Shown here piece after piece: positions 6,934 through 14,256 of a stretch of DNA of 20,578 nt (positions are counted from its first letter, which is position 1; the number at the start of each line of letters is the position of its first letter). The stretch is from an uncultured Sphingobacteriales bacterium (GTDB lineage: Bacteria; Bacteroidota; Bacteroidia; Chitinophagales; Chitinophagaceae). The position numbers and the translations under genes are program-made. A model generated the notes under the pieces. That model did not search any database, was not told where the DNA came from, and worked only from the letters and a program-made list of their open reading frames with translations. The DNA lies in assembly GCA_946887085.1 (NCBI GenBank), contig CAMPKG010000013.1, positions 1-20,578 of the forward strand, given 5' to 3'.

Positions 6934-7630
6934 TACAGCACCGACCCTCTACCACCCTGCTGCCGCTATTGTGGTATTCAAGCCTGAGGATAATGAGAAT
7001 AATCTTTACCTTGAATATTATGACATGGACGAAAGCGGCTGCCCTGTCAACCCCCGCCCCTTATCCGTAAAGGAAGCGCAGGGGCTGTCCAAGGAATTGG
7101 ACACAAGGAAAGCGGCTGCCAAAGCCTTCCTGAAACCCAAAGGGCTGCTGCCATCCAATGTGCTGCACATTAACCCTGCCGAGAACGGCAGCGTGGTATG
7201 GTACACCAAACCGCAGGCACGCAAGCTGTATTTTATCGAGAGCCTTGGTATGGCATCACAGGAACTGCCCCTGCCTGCCCTTGTGTGGGCAGCCGATAAA
7301 ACAAGGTTGTTTGTGTTTGCGGTCAGGGGAAAAGGGAAGCCCCGCCTGAACACCCACCTGTATAATGCGCCGTTCTTCAACCTGTACCGTAACGGGAATG
7401 TGTGTATGGGTTCGGTAGATGTGCGCATCAGCCAGTCGGCATCTTTGGAAGAGTTTATTACGGCTTGGGAAGGCTATTTCTTTGGGAGTTATTTCAGCCA
7501 CCTGATTGACGGGCATAACCCTGTAGCAGGCAACCTTATCAGCATATACCAAAGCCTTGCGGGGACAGGCACTTTTCCTGTCGAGGAACTTGTGCCAAAT
7601 GATAAACAACTAAAACATTTACTGCGATGA
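6914..7630 (+). CDS. PRTRC system protein B (prokaryotic E2-like, ubiquitin-conjugating fold)
   Basis: A 238-residue protein matching PRTRC B, which is assigned to a prokaryotic E2-like family. The telling segment is LYNAPFFNLYRNGNVCMGSVDV (149-170): the NGNVCMG around C164 closely mimics the catalytic-Cys loop of ubiquitin E2 enzymes. After it comes a helix-rich tail with FITAWEGYFFGSYFSHL (181-197). It would accept the ubiquitin-like protein C from the E1-like ThiF protein and pass it on. The start overlaps the end of the preceding gene, and the stop overlaps the ThiF start in ATGA (7627-7630), so the E2 and E1 genes are translationally coupled. Family call is confident; conjugation activity is inferred. 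Confidence 0.87.
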   Translation: MTMKTPDTAPTLYHPAAAIVVFKPEDNENNLYLEYYDMDESGCPVNPRPLSVKEAQGLSKELDTRKAAAKAFLKPKGLLPSNVLHINPAENGSVVWYTKPQARKLYFIESLGMASQELPLPALVWAADKTRLFVFAVRGKGKPRLNTHLYNAPFFNLYRNGNVCMGSVDVRISQSASLEEFITAWEGYFFGSYFSHLIDGHNPVAGNLISIYQSLAGTGTFPVEELVPNDKQLKHLLR

Positions 7631-8403
7631 AACCCAAAGCGCACTTTATAGCCCCTGAACTATTAAACCCGACAAATCCCATTGAAGTCTGCCTTATCGG
7701 TGCAGGTGGCACAGGCTCGCAGGTGCTCTCCGCACTGGCACGGATGAGCCACAGCCTGCAAGCCCTTGGGCATGCGGGGTTTCAGGTGAGTGTGTGGGAT
7801 GATGACATCGTTACCGAAGCCAATCGGGGCAGGCAGCTGTTTGCCGAATGCGAGGTAGCATTATCAAAAGCCGTTGCACTTATCACCCGCTGCAACCGCT
7901 TTTTCGGCACAGGGTGGAAAGCCGTGAACAGGAAGTTCGGCAGCAAGTCAGGTAATCCCAAAGCGGATATTTACATATCCTGCGTGGACACGGCATCCGC
8001 CCGTTTTGAGATTGCGGAAGTACTGAAAGAAGCTACAGGCGGCAGCCTTTACGCCAACGCCCCAAGGTACTGGATGGATTTCGGTAACGGGAAGGACACA
8101 GGGCAGGTTATCCTGTCTACTATAGGAAAAATAAAACAGCCGACTTCCGAGAAATTTGAAACGGTCGATAGCCTGTCGTTTGTGACCGAGGAATTTGGCG
8201 AATTGCTGCAACAATCGGACGGTAATGACCTGCCAAGCTGCTCGCTTGCCGAGGCACTTGAGAAGCAGGATTTGTTCATTAATTCCACATTGGCGCAGAT
8301 GGGCTGCTCGCTGCTGTGGCAACTGTTCCGAAATGGCTATACGTTCCAGCGGGGATTGTTTTTAAATTTACAAGATTTCAGGGCAATGCCGCTGCCTTTG
8401 TAA
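7627..8403 (+). CDS. PRTRC system ThiF-family protein (E1-like adenylating enzyme)
   Basis: A 258-residue E1-like Rossmann enzyme. GAGGTGS at 25-31 is the ATP-binding loop. DDDIVTEANRGRQLF (58-72) carries the Asp and Arg of the E1/MoeB/ThiF family. YISCVDTASARF (116-127) corresponds to the 'D-C-x-D-N' strand. Cys residues C119, C205 (PSCS) and C227 are candidates for thioester formation; C205, in the loop before the last helices, is the most E1-like. It would adenylate the C-terminal Gly of protein C. A second, decayed copy of its last 47 codons lies at 16436-16579, on the far side of the cargo block. Confidence 0.9.
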   Translation: MKPKAHFIAPELLNPTNPIEVCLIGAGGTGSQVLSALARMSHSLQALGHAGFQVSVWDDDIVTEANRGRQLFAECEVALSKAVALITRCNRFFGTGWKAVNRKFGSKSGNPKADIYISCVDTASARFEIAEVLKEATGGSLYANAPRYWMDFGNGKDTGQVILSTIGKIKQPTSEKFETVDSLSFVTEEFGELLQQSDGNDLPSCSLAEALEKQDLFINSTLAQMGCSLLWQLFRNGYTFQRGLFLNLQDFRAMPLPL

Positions 8404-8478
8404 CGCGGCGCGGCGCGCGAACCATCCCGGGGTTCGTGCGGCGCAGGACTGCTTATATTACCTAACTGCTATTCCCAC
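8256..8478 (+). repeat. Left copy of diverged direct repeat (thiF 3' end plus downstream)
   Basis: From ACTTGAGAAGCAG in thiF to CTATTCCCAC downstream, this stretch aligns with 16432-16672 in the same orientation. It includes residues 212-258 of the ThiF protein and a GC-rich intergenic part sharing TTCGTGC(G/A)GCGCA and CTATTCCCAC. The two copies flank the cargo block. Confidence 0.85.
8414..8440. terminator. Strong GC hairpin after thiF
   Basis: CGCGCGAACC pairs with GGTTCGTGCG (one G-U) around a 7-nt loop, 10 nt after the thiF stop. No T-run follows, so it may be an mRNA 3' stabiliser rather than a classical intrinsic terminator. The right repeat copy keeps the right arm (ATTCGTGC) but has a changed left arm. 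Confidence 0.5.
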
Positions 8479-8513
8479 TTCTACAGCAAAGGCAAATACT
8501 ACCATTCAACATA

Positions 8514-8544
8514 TTCGTTACGTACACTCGCGGTTATACATTTG
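8514..8544 (+). promoter_or_regulatory. Candidate orphan promoter
   Basis: TTCG (8514-8517), 19 nt, then TACATTTG (8537-8544), which fits TAnnTTTG. No plus-strand gene follows until 9160, and the transcript would run antisense to hxlR. It may be left from a gene displaced by the cargo insertion, or be chance. Confidence 0.25.
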
Positions 8545-8722
8545 CACCCAGGTTTTGCTCGTTCATGCAAAAATTGGTTCGGCAGCAGATCTAACTATTT
8601 CCTTGACTTAAAGATACGTAAGTTTTTTGAGAAACTATCCGGCCTTACTTAAAGAAATTTATTAAAATTCAAACCAAACGTTTTAAAATTACTGACTTTA
8701 AACGTTCCTCGTGTTCATCTCC

Positions 8723-9025
8723 CTAATTCCCTATGGCTGCGATTACCGGAATTATGGTTTTTCCAAAGTCGGTCAGGCTATATTCAACTTTGGGAGGGAC
8801 AACAGGGTAAATGACCTTTGAAACAAGTTCATGTTCCTCTAATTCCTTAAGCTGAATATTTAAAACCCTGCGCGAAGCATCGGGTATTTTACGCTGCAGT
8901 TCACTAGGGCGCTTGTGACCCTGGTCGATAAACCATAGCAGCCGAATTTTCCATTTTCCATACAGCACCTCACCTATAAGGTCAAGGCCGCAATTCAGGT
9001 TTGGCAATGTCTTTCTTTCATACAT
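8723..9025 (-). CDS. HxlR-family winged-helix transcriptional regulator
   Basis: A 100-residue protein with the HxlR layout: a Cys near the N-terminus (C12 in NLNCGLDL), the helix LIGEVLYGKWKIRLLWFI, recognition region RPSELQRKIPDASRRVLNIQLKELEEHELV, and the wing PPKVEYSLTDFGK. HxlR regulators often sense electrophiles or oxidants through the N-terminal Cys and control a divergently transcribed oxidoreductase. Here the neighbour is an SDR gene starting 134 nt away on the other strand. A palindrome overlaps its own promoter, so autoregulation and control of the SDR operon are likely. Confidence 0.9.
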   Translation of the reverse strand: MYERKTLPNLNCGLDLIGEVLYGKWKIRLLWFIDQGHKRPSELQRKIPDASRRVLNIQLKELEEHELVSKVIYPVVPPKVEYSLTDFGKTIIPVIAAIGN

Positions 9026-9029
9026 ATTA

Positions 9030-9060
9030 CAAAATTAAGCTATATCCTCTTATGCGCAAT
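9030..9060 (-). promoter_or_regulatory. Promoter of the HxlR gene
   Basis: On the minus strand ATTG (9060-9057), 19 nt, then TAATTTTG (9037-9030), an exact TAnnTTTG. The box ends 4 nt before the ATG at 9025, so the transcript would have almost no leader. Confidence 0.55.
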
Positions 9061-9081
9061 AGGGGAATAATTTTTCCCTAT
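9059..9081. promoter_or_regulatory. Palindromic operator candidate in the hxlR-SDR intergenic region
   Basis: The 23-bp ATAGGGG-AATAATTTT-TCCCTAT stretch is nearly symmetric: six perfect outer pairs and most inner pairs match. It abuts the hxlR -33 box and lies about 80 nt upstream of the SDR start. A dyad is what a dimeric winged-helix repressor would bind. CGTACT occurs twice nearby (9096 and 9115), 19 nt apart, as a second possible element. Confidence 0.5.
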
Positions 9082-9159
9082 ATGAATCGTAACTCCGTAC
9101 TTGTGAGGATGTAACGTACTGCCGAGATTTGTACAAAGAAATTTAAAACATATCACAGC

Positions 9160-9942
9160 ATGGATTATCAAAACGAATTATCAGGAAAAATCGCATTAGT
9201 AACGGGTGGCACCAAAGGAGCCGGAAGAGCTATAGCCGAAAGGTTGCTGCAAGCCGGAGCAACGGTAATAATTACCGCCAGGAACGTACCCGAAAAAGAA
9301 AACAGCAAACTGCATTTTATCCCCGCCGATTTAAGTACGGCAGAAGGATCGCAAAAAGTGGTTGGTGAAGTGCTTTCAGCTTACGGAAGACTGGATATAT
9401 TGGTGAACAATCTCGGCTCATCGTCTACACCGGCAGGTGGCTTTAGCGTCCTGAGCGATGAAGACTGGATATCCACCCTGCATGCAAACCTGTTAGCACC
9501 TATAAGGCTTGACAGAGGGTTTTTACCGCAAATGATAGAGCGCAAAGATGGCGTTATCATCCATATAGCGTCAATCCAGGGGAAACTGCCGTTGTATGAG
9601 TCGACTTTGCCCTATGCTGCTGCAAAAGCCGGACTGCGGAATTACAGCAAGAGCTTATCAAACGAGGTTACCCCAAAAGGCGTGCGTGTGCTGACAGTCT
9701 CGCCGGGATGGATAAACACATCAGCATCGGAAGCGTGGCTGAGTGAGCTTGCCCGGAATGCCAACAGTACGGTGGAAGAAGCGCAGCAAAATGTTATGGA
9801 TGCACTGGGCGGAATACCTTACGGCAGGCCGGCAAAGCCTGAAGAAGTGGCAGAGTTGGTAGGTTTCCTTGTTTCACCGAGAGCCAACTATTTAACCGGA
9901 ACCGAATTTGTCATTGACGGCGGAACCGTACGTACTGTTTAA
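9160..9942 (+). CDS. SDR-family NAD(P)-dependent oxidoreductase
   Basis: A 260-residue classical short-chain dehydrogenase. It shows the TGGTKGAG cofactor loop (15-22), NNLG (83-86) in place of the usual NNAG, catalytic N110, S138 in HIASIQG, Y152-xxx-K156, and the C-terminal PEEVAELVGFLVSPRANYLTGTEFVIDGG typical of FabG-like SDRs. It acts on a carbonyl or alcohol of unknown identity in the cytoplasm. It is transcribed divergently from the HxlR gene and followed after 20 nt by an NTF2-like gene, forming a two-gene operon that ends at the terminator at 10290. Confidence 0.93.
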   Translation: MDYQNELSGKIALVTGGTKGAGRAIAERLLQAGATVIITARNVPEKENSKLHFIPADLSTAEGSQKVVGEVLSAYGRLDILVNNLGSSSTPAGGFSVLSDEDWISTLHANLLAPIRLDRGFLPQMIERKDGVIIHIASIQGKLPLYESTLPYAAAKAGLRNYSKSLSNEVTPKGVRVLTVSPGWINTSASEAWLSELARNANSTVEEAQQNVMDALGGIPYGRPAKPEEVAELVGFLVSPRANYLTGTEFVIDGGTVRTV

Positions 9943-9962
9943 TAACTTTAAAAATTAATACT

Positions 9963-10286
9963 ATGAACTTACCAAAAGTAATAGCAGATTTAGTGGTAGC
10001 ACAAAATAATTTTGACAGTGCCGCCTATGTAAAGTGTTTTTCTGATAATGCCGTGGTAAAAGATGAAGGCAAAACCCACAACGGCAAGAAAGAAATCGAA
10101 GCTTGGATCGCAGATTCTAACGAGCGATACCATGCCACAATAAAGCCTGTAGGTTATGAAGAACATGAAACAGAAAGTATTCTAAAAGCTGAAACATCAG
10201 GTAATTTTCCGGGAAGCCCGATTGTATTGAATTATCATTTGGTGATAACTGACGGACTGATACATTCATTAAAATTTACAGTATAA
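9963..10286 (+). CDS. NTF2-like/SnoaL-like domain protein
   Basis: A 107-residue single-domain protein. The first helix DLVVAQNNFDSAAYVKCFSDNAVVKDEGKTHNGKKEIEAWI (about 10-50) and the following strands ending in NYHLVITDGLIHSLKFTV match the SnoaL/NTF2-like cone fold. Small members often bind or isomerise hydrophobic substrates, but no catalytic residues can be assigned here. It is co-transcribed with the SDR and probably regulated by HxlR; SDR plus NTF2-like pairs are common in such regulons. Confidence 0.82.
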   Translation: MNLPKVIADLVVAQNNFDSAAYVKCFSDNAVVKDEGKTHNGKKEIEAWIADSNERYHATIKPVGYEEHETESILKAETSGNFPGSPIVLNYHLVITDGLIHSLKFTV

Positions 10287-10289
10287 AGC

Positions 10290-10319
10290 GGAAATGGCTA
10301 TTTTAGCCATTTTCTTTTT
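10290..10319 (+). terminator. Intrinsic terminator of the SDR-NTF2 operon
   Basis: AAATGGCTA (10292-10300) and TAGCCATTT (10304-10312) form a perfect 9-bp stem with a TTT loop, extended by G-U and G-C pairs, followed by CTTTTTG. It begins 4 nt after the NTF2-like stop codon. Confidence 0.85.
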
Positions 10320-10359
10320 GTTTAAGCCTTAAGCTGAAACTAACATAATACAATTAAAA

Positions 10360-10908
10360 ATGTCGTATTGTACAACCATTTTAACGATGCCACCCGAAAG
10401 ACAGGCATTACATAAAAACTATCATGACAATCATTATGGTTTTCCCATACACGATGATAACGAATTATTTGGCCGCTTAATATTAGAGATAAATCAGGCG
10501 GGGTTAAGTTGGGAAACAATCCTGAAAAAAGAAGCTGCCTTTCGAAAAGCATATGATAAATTCGATTTACAAAAAGTGGCTGCCTATACCGACCAAGACC
10601 GTGAACGGCTTTTAGCAGATACAGGAATCATACGTAACAGGCTAAAGATAAATGCAGCTATTGAAAATGCTAAAGTCATTATAATTTTGCAAAAAGAATA
10701 TGGCTCATTTGAAAAATGGCTGGAACTCCATCATCCAAAAACAAAAGATGAATGGGTTAAGCTATTTAAAAAGACATTCCGTTTTACAGGTGGTGAAATT
10801 GTAAACGAGTTTTTAATGAGTATAGGCTATTTGCGAGGCGCGCATGCAGAAAGTTGTGCGATCTATAAAGAAATTGTGAAGCATAACCCCATGTGGGTGG
10901 GGCAGTAA
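10360..10908 (+). CDS. tag: DNA-3-methyladenine glycosylase I
   Basis: A 182-residue Tag-family helix-hairpin-helix-like glycosylase that excises 3-methyladenine from alkylated DNA. The zinc-snap ligands known in E. coli Tag are all present: C4, H22 (in YHDNHYG), H162 and C166 (HAESC). E43 in LEINQAGLSW matches the base-recognition Glu, and GLSWETILKKEAAFRKAYDKFD and GIIRNRLKINAAIENA are conserved Tag segments. Length is normal. It is free-standing between the terminator at 10290 and a convergent HTH gene. The role fits an alkylation or electrophile stress cargo, although a link to the neighbouring oxidoreductases is inferred. Confidence 0.95.
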   Translation: MSYCTTILTMPPERQALHKNYHDNHYGFPIHDDNELFGRLILEINQAGLSWETILKKEAAFRKAYDKFDLQKVAAYTDQDRERLLADTGIIRNRLKINAAIENAKVIIILQKEYGSFEKWLELHHPKTKDEWVKLFKKTFRFTGGEIVNEFLMSIGYLRGAHAESCAIYKEIVKHNPMWVGQ

Positions 10909-10954
10909 TGCCAGTACCTGTATAGTTGCACTGCAAAACATTTTAACGTTAACC

Positions 10955-11245
10955 CTATCGATATCGCAATTTGGTCATGCTTTCAAGTAATTCCCTTTTT
11001 TTGTAAAATATTCGGTTACCTATACTATAAGCTATCACTTTATTGGATTTCGTCCAATTCCATAAGGTTGTAAGGCTCACTTTCAGTAATCCGCAAGCCT
11101 CTGCCCTGCTCAACAGTACCTCAGCCTCATCCTTCTGTACCTTTAATTCTAGCAAAAAGGCACTTAGTTCATCCCTTACAGCCTGGCTGATCAACTCCCG
11201 CAAATCTTCCGGTGATATTTAGTGAAGAAGAATTGTTTTACCCAT
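10955..11245 (-). pseudogene. Excisionase-like helix-turn-helix gene with a stop at codon 9
   Basis: The open part (TTG at 11203 to stop at 10955; 82 residues) is an HTH_17/MerR-like protein of the kind found with Bacteroidota mobile elements: LLSRAEACGLLKVSLTTLWNWTKSNKVIAYSIGNRIFYKKRELLESM. In the same frame upstream an ATG at 11245 gives MGKTILLH, a TAA stop (11221-11219), then ISPEDLRELISQAV, which continues smoothly into the ORF. The simplest reading is a nonsense mutation at codon 9. Alternatively translation restarts at TTG 11203. The ATG is 11 nt after the flavin oxidoreductase stop, so it would be read in the same transcript. Confidence 0.7.
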
Positions 11246-11256
11246 GGTACCAGAGT

Positions 11257-12279
11257 TTAGCGCCATCCCAACGCGGGAGCGACATGATCCATAATTGCAG
11301 AGAGTATGTGAATATTATAATCAACCCCTAAAGTATTAGGTATCGTCAACAACAATGTATCAGCCTCCTGAATGGCTTCATCCTGAGAAAGCTCTTCAAT
11401 AAGCTTATCTGGTTCTGAAGCATAGCTCTTCCCGAAGATGGCCCGCCTGTCGCTTTCAATATAGCCAAAGCTGTCGCTACCCTTGCCCTGCTGCCCAAAG
11501 TAGTACCTATCCTGGTCATTGACGAGCGCAAAAATGGAGCGGCTTACAGAAACCCGCGGCTCGCGCTGGTGGCCAGCTTTGTTCCAGGCATCTTTGTACA
11601 TCCTGATCTGCTCAGCCTGCTGTATATGGAATGGTTCGCCGTTTTCATCAAATTTCAGCGTGGAGCTTTGCAGGTGCATGCCGTTTTCAGCTGCCCATAC
11701 AGCCGTAGCGTTAGAAGCTGCGCCCCACCAAATTCGCCCCTTGAGCCCCTCTGAATGCGGCTCGAGGCGTAATAAGCCCGGCGGGTTGGGAAACATTGGT
11801 GTGGGATTTGGCTGGGCGAATCCTCCACCTCTAAGCTTTTCCAAAAACTCCAGTGCCTTTTTGCGTCCCATGTCAGCATCATTTTCCCCGTCCCCAGGCT
11901 CGTAACCGAAATAGCGCCAACCATCTATTACCTGTTCCGGCGATCCCCTGCTTATACCAAGCTGTAAGCGTCCACCTGAGATCAGGTCGGCGGCACCCGC
12001 CTCCTCAACCATATATAAGGGGTTTTCGTACCGCATATCAATAACGCCTGTACCGATTTCTATTTTGCTAGTCTTAGCTCCTATAGCTGCCAGCAGTGGA
12101 AAAGGCGATGCCAGCTGCCGCGCAAAGTGATGAACGCGGAAATAAGCCCCGTCCAAACCAATCTCCTCTGCAGCAACAGCCAGATCAATTGACTGAAGCA
12201 GTGTATCGGCGGCTGTACGGGTTTGGTAGGAAGGATGATCAGCCCAATGGCCAAACGATAAGAATCCTATTTTTTTCAT
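11257..12279 (-). CDS. LLM-class (luciferase-like) flavin-dependent oxidoreductase
   Basis: A 340-residue bacterial-luciferase-like TIM barrel that uses reduced flavin. Evidence: KKIGFLSFGHW at the N-terminus, AVAAEEIGLDGAYFRVHHFARQLASPFPLLAAIGAKTSKIEIGTG (about 34-78), a YENPLYMVEEAGAADLISGGRLQLGISRGSPEQV block (84-117), WWGAASNATAVWAAENG (about 194-210) and a late DTLLLTIPNTLGVDYN. The substrate is unknown; relatives act as alkanal or heterocycle monooxygenases. The gene has its own promoter and is followed 11 nt later by the broken HTH gene. Confidence 0.93.
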   Translation of the reverse strand: MKKIGFLSFGHWADHPSYQTRTAADTLLQSIDLAVAAEEIGLDGAYFRVHHFARQLASPFPLLAAIGAKTSKIEIGTGVIDMRYENPLYMVEEAGAADLISGGRLQLGISRGSPEQVIDGWRYFGYEPGDGENDADMGRKKALEFLEKLRGGGFAQPNPTPMFPNPPGLLRLEPHSEGLKGRIWWGAASNATAVWAAENGMHLQSSTLKFDENGEPFHIQQAEQIRMYKDAWNKAGHQREPRVSVSRSIFALVNDQDRYYFGQQGKGSDSFGYIESDRRAIFGKSYASEPDKLIEELSQDEAIQEADTLLLTIPNTLGVDYNIHILSAIMDHVAPALGWR

Positions 12280-12302
12280 TGCACATTTCTAATAAGTAAT
12301 CC

Positions 12303-12333
12303 CAAAGTTACGTATAATTCTACTGCGTTAAAA
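12303..12333 (-). promoter_or_regulatory. Promoter of the LLM oxidoreductase gene
   Basis: On the minus strand TTTT (12333-12330), exactly 19 nt, then TAACTTTG (12310-12303), an exact -7 box. The expected start is near 12296, with a leader of about 17 nt before the ATG at 12279. Confidence 0.6.
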
Positions 12334-12337
12334 GATG

Positions 12338-12355
12338 TCCGTTTTGTGATACGGA
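12338..12355 (-). terminator. Weak hairpin after the AraC1 gene
   Basis: TCCGT and ACGGA pair around an 8-nt loop and are followed on the minus strand by CATCTTTT. The stem is short, so termination is uncertain. Confidence 0.3.
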
Positions 12356-12366
12356 TAATATACAGG

Positions 12367-13299
12367 TCAGTTAAACTGCGCCCTGAACTCCAGGGGGCTT
12401 TGGCTGGTTTTGGTTTTGAACAATTTGCTGAAGCTCTGCGGGTGCTCAAAACCCAGGTCATAAGCGATTTCAGCAACTGATAAGCTGGTGGTGGACAGTC
12501 TTTCTTTGGCTTTCTCAATTACTTTTTCATGGATGTGGTTTTGAGCATTCTGCCCGGTCAGTGTCCGCAGCATGTCACTAAGGTAACCCGGCGAAATGGC
12601 CAAGCTGTCTGCCAAGGCCTGCACAGTAGGTATACCACGATAAAGCGGCTGGCCATCATCGAAATATTTGGTTAGAGCTTCCTCAAACTGCTGAAGCAGA
12701 CTGTTGCTGATGGTTTTCCTGGTAAGGAACTGGCGCTTGTAAAACCGCTGGGCATAATTCAGCAGCAATTCCAGTTGTGCAATCACTACATCCTGGCTTA
12801 ATTCATCAATGCGGCTGCTTAGCTCTTCCTGTATGTTCCTGAAAAGGTTGAGTATTATATCCTTTTCCTTTTCTGATAAATGCAGCGCCTCATTTACCGC
12901 ATACGAAAAGAACTGGTACTTTCTAATCTTGGCGGCCAAAGGATAATGCAGCAAAAAATCGGGATGCATGAGTATAGCTATCTCCTGACGTGTACAGGGT
13001 GCCTCACCAGGATTGCTTTCATTCGGAGCCACGATCTGGTTAGGGGCGGCAAAGAACAGTCCGCCTTCATTGTAATCAAAATGGGTTTGCCCATAGCGCA
13101 GAAGCCCGCCGATATTGGGACGGAATACAATTTTGTAAAAACTCAGCACATGCCCTTCTGCAGGGGCAACTCCCGCCATATGCTCATCAATACCATCTAT
13201 CACGGTGATGAGAGGGTGTTGCGGAGGCGGAAAGCCAAAGGCCTTTAATCCTTGTGCAAGGGAGGCAAATCTGTGTGGGGGCTGATTGTTCTTTTTCAT
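12367..13299 (-). CDS. AraC-family transcriptional regulator (AraC1)
   Basis: A 310-residue regulator. The N-terminal two thirds form a ligand-sensing region (RYGQTHFDYNEGGLFFAAPNQ, about 68-88; LMHPDFLLHYPLAAKIRKYQFFSYAVNEALHLSEKEK, about 110-146). The last ~90 residues are the double HTH: VQALADSLAISPGYLSDMLRTLTGQNAQNHIHEKVIEKAKERL and SVAEIAYDLGFEHPQSFSKLFKTKTSQSPLEFR. It is clearly paralogous to the protein at 15533-16426, with the same domain plan and shared motifs such as FFSYAVNEALHLS. It lies downstream of an SDR gene on the same strand, separated by a terminator-like hairpin. Regulators of this subfamily usually control adjacent oxidoreductase genes. Confidence 0.93.
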   Translation of the reverse strand: MKKNNQPPHRFASLAQGLKAFGFPPPQHPLITVIDGIDEHMAGVAPAEGHVLSFYKIVFRPNIGGLLRYGQTHFDYNEGGLFFAAPNQIVAPNESNPGEAPCTRQEIAILMHPDFLLHYPLAAKIRKYQFFSYAVNEALHLSEKEKDIILNLFRNIQEELSSRIDELSQDVVIAQLELLLNYAQRFYKRQFLTRKTISNSLLQQFEEALTKYFDDGQPLYRGIPTVQALADSLAISPGYLSDMLRTLTGQNAQNHIHEKVIEKAKERLSTTSLSVAEIAYDLGFEHPQSFSKLFKTKTSQSPLEFRAQFN

Positions 13300-13325
13300 C
13301 CTGCTCTGTTATGTTATACAAATTT

Positions 13326-13362
13326 AATTAAAACAGCAACAGCAGTTGTAATCCTGTTGCTG
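13326..13362 (-). terminator. Intrinsic terminator of the SDR2 gene
   Basis: CAGCAACAG (13334-13342) and CTGTTGCTG (13354-13362) pair perfectly over 9 bp with an 11-nt loop. Read on the minus strand the stem is followed by TTTTAATTAAATT. It lies just after the SDR2 stop. Confidence 0.65.
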
Positions 13363-13374
13363 AAAATCATTTGA

Positions 13375-14208
13375 TTAGCCCTGGGCCGCTGCGGCTACAT
13401 CCTGCCACTCTTCCCAGACTTTAATACGCTCGTTGTAGGTTTGGCGGATACCTTCCAGGTTGTGCCTGCCTAAAAACAGCCGCAGCGGTGGCTGTGGCGC
13501 ATCTACAACCGCTAATATTGCTGATGCTGTAGCATCCGGGTTACCGCGGTCATACTGACGTAAGGTTTCCCACACCGACTCCCTCAGCGTATCATATTGG
13601 GGCATATTTTCCGAAAATTTCAGCGATTCCTGGCTCCCGAATTCCGTAGCATATGCGTTGGGTTCAATTATGGTTACATTAATACCGAATGGCTTAACCT
13701 CTGTAGCCAGACTCTCATGTATGGCTTCAAAAGCCCATTTGGATGAGCAATAGTAACCTATTAGTGGAATGACGAAGTGGCCGAGGTTGCTCGACGTACC
13801 CAAAATATGCCCATACCCCTGCTCTCGCATAATAGGCAATACAGCCTGGATAACCGATACAGGTCCTAATACATTGGTTTCATATAATGCACGTATTTCG
13901 TCGGCCTTGGCTTCCTCTACTGTTGCCACTAATGAGTAACCAGCATTATTAATTACAATGTCCAGCCCGCCGAAATGGTTGTGTGCTGCTTTTACAGCGC
14001 TTTCTACCTGTGCAGGCTGTGTAACATCCAAAGGCAGGATAAGCACATTATCACCATATTTTTCCTTAAAATCGGCAATGCTGTCCACATTTCTTGCGGT
14101 AGCTGCCACTTTATCGCCACGCTGCAGCGCTGCCTCTGTCCATATGCGGCCGAAACCTCTTGATGAGCCGGTGATGAACCACACTTTTGATTGATTTGTT
14201 TTTTCCAT
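13375..14208 (-). CDS. SDR-family oxidoreductase (SDR2)
   Basis: A 277-residue short-chain dehydrogenase with TGSSRGFG (13-20), a DVT motif (61-63), NNAG (87-90), catalytic S139/S140, Y153 and K157 in YYCSSKWAFEAIHESLA. IEPNAYATEFG and the extended C-terminus resemble the oxidoreductase/short-chain dehydrogenase group with ~275-280 residues. NADP(H) is favoured by the SSRGFGR sequence. It is transcribed divergently from the aldo/keto reductase gene across a 267-nt region holding repeated TTGTA elements, and upstream of AraC1. The substrate is unknown. Confidence 0.93.
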   Translation of the reverse strand: MEKTNQSKVWFITGSSRGFGRIWTEAALQRGDKVAATARNVDSIADFKEKYGDNVLILPLDVTQPAQVESAVKAAHNHFGGLDIVINNAGYSLVATVEEAKADEIRALYETNVLGPVSVIQAVLPIMREQGYGHILGTSSNLGHFVIPLIGYYCSSKWAFEAIHESLATEVKPFGINVTIIEPNAYATEFGSQESLKFSENMPQYDTLRESVWETLRQYDRGNPDATASAILAVVDAPQPPLRLFLGRHNLEGIRQTYNERIKVWEEWQDVAAAAQG

Positions 14209-14256
14209 CGTTTCAATATTTTAATTTGATGGTGCAAAGTTGGCAAATCCCCATAC

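Larger units (their letters stand above)
8404..8722. other. Gene-free interval downstream of thiF
   Basis: This 319-nt stretch holds no credible ORF. Its first 75 nt belong to the left direct repeat and contain the hairpin at 8414-8440. The rest is AT-richer and includes a candidate orphan plus-strand promoter at 8514-8544. The cargo block probably begins at about 8479, where similarity to the right repeat stops. Confidence 0.6.
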
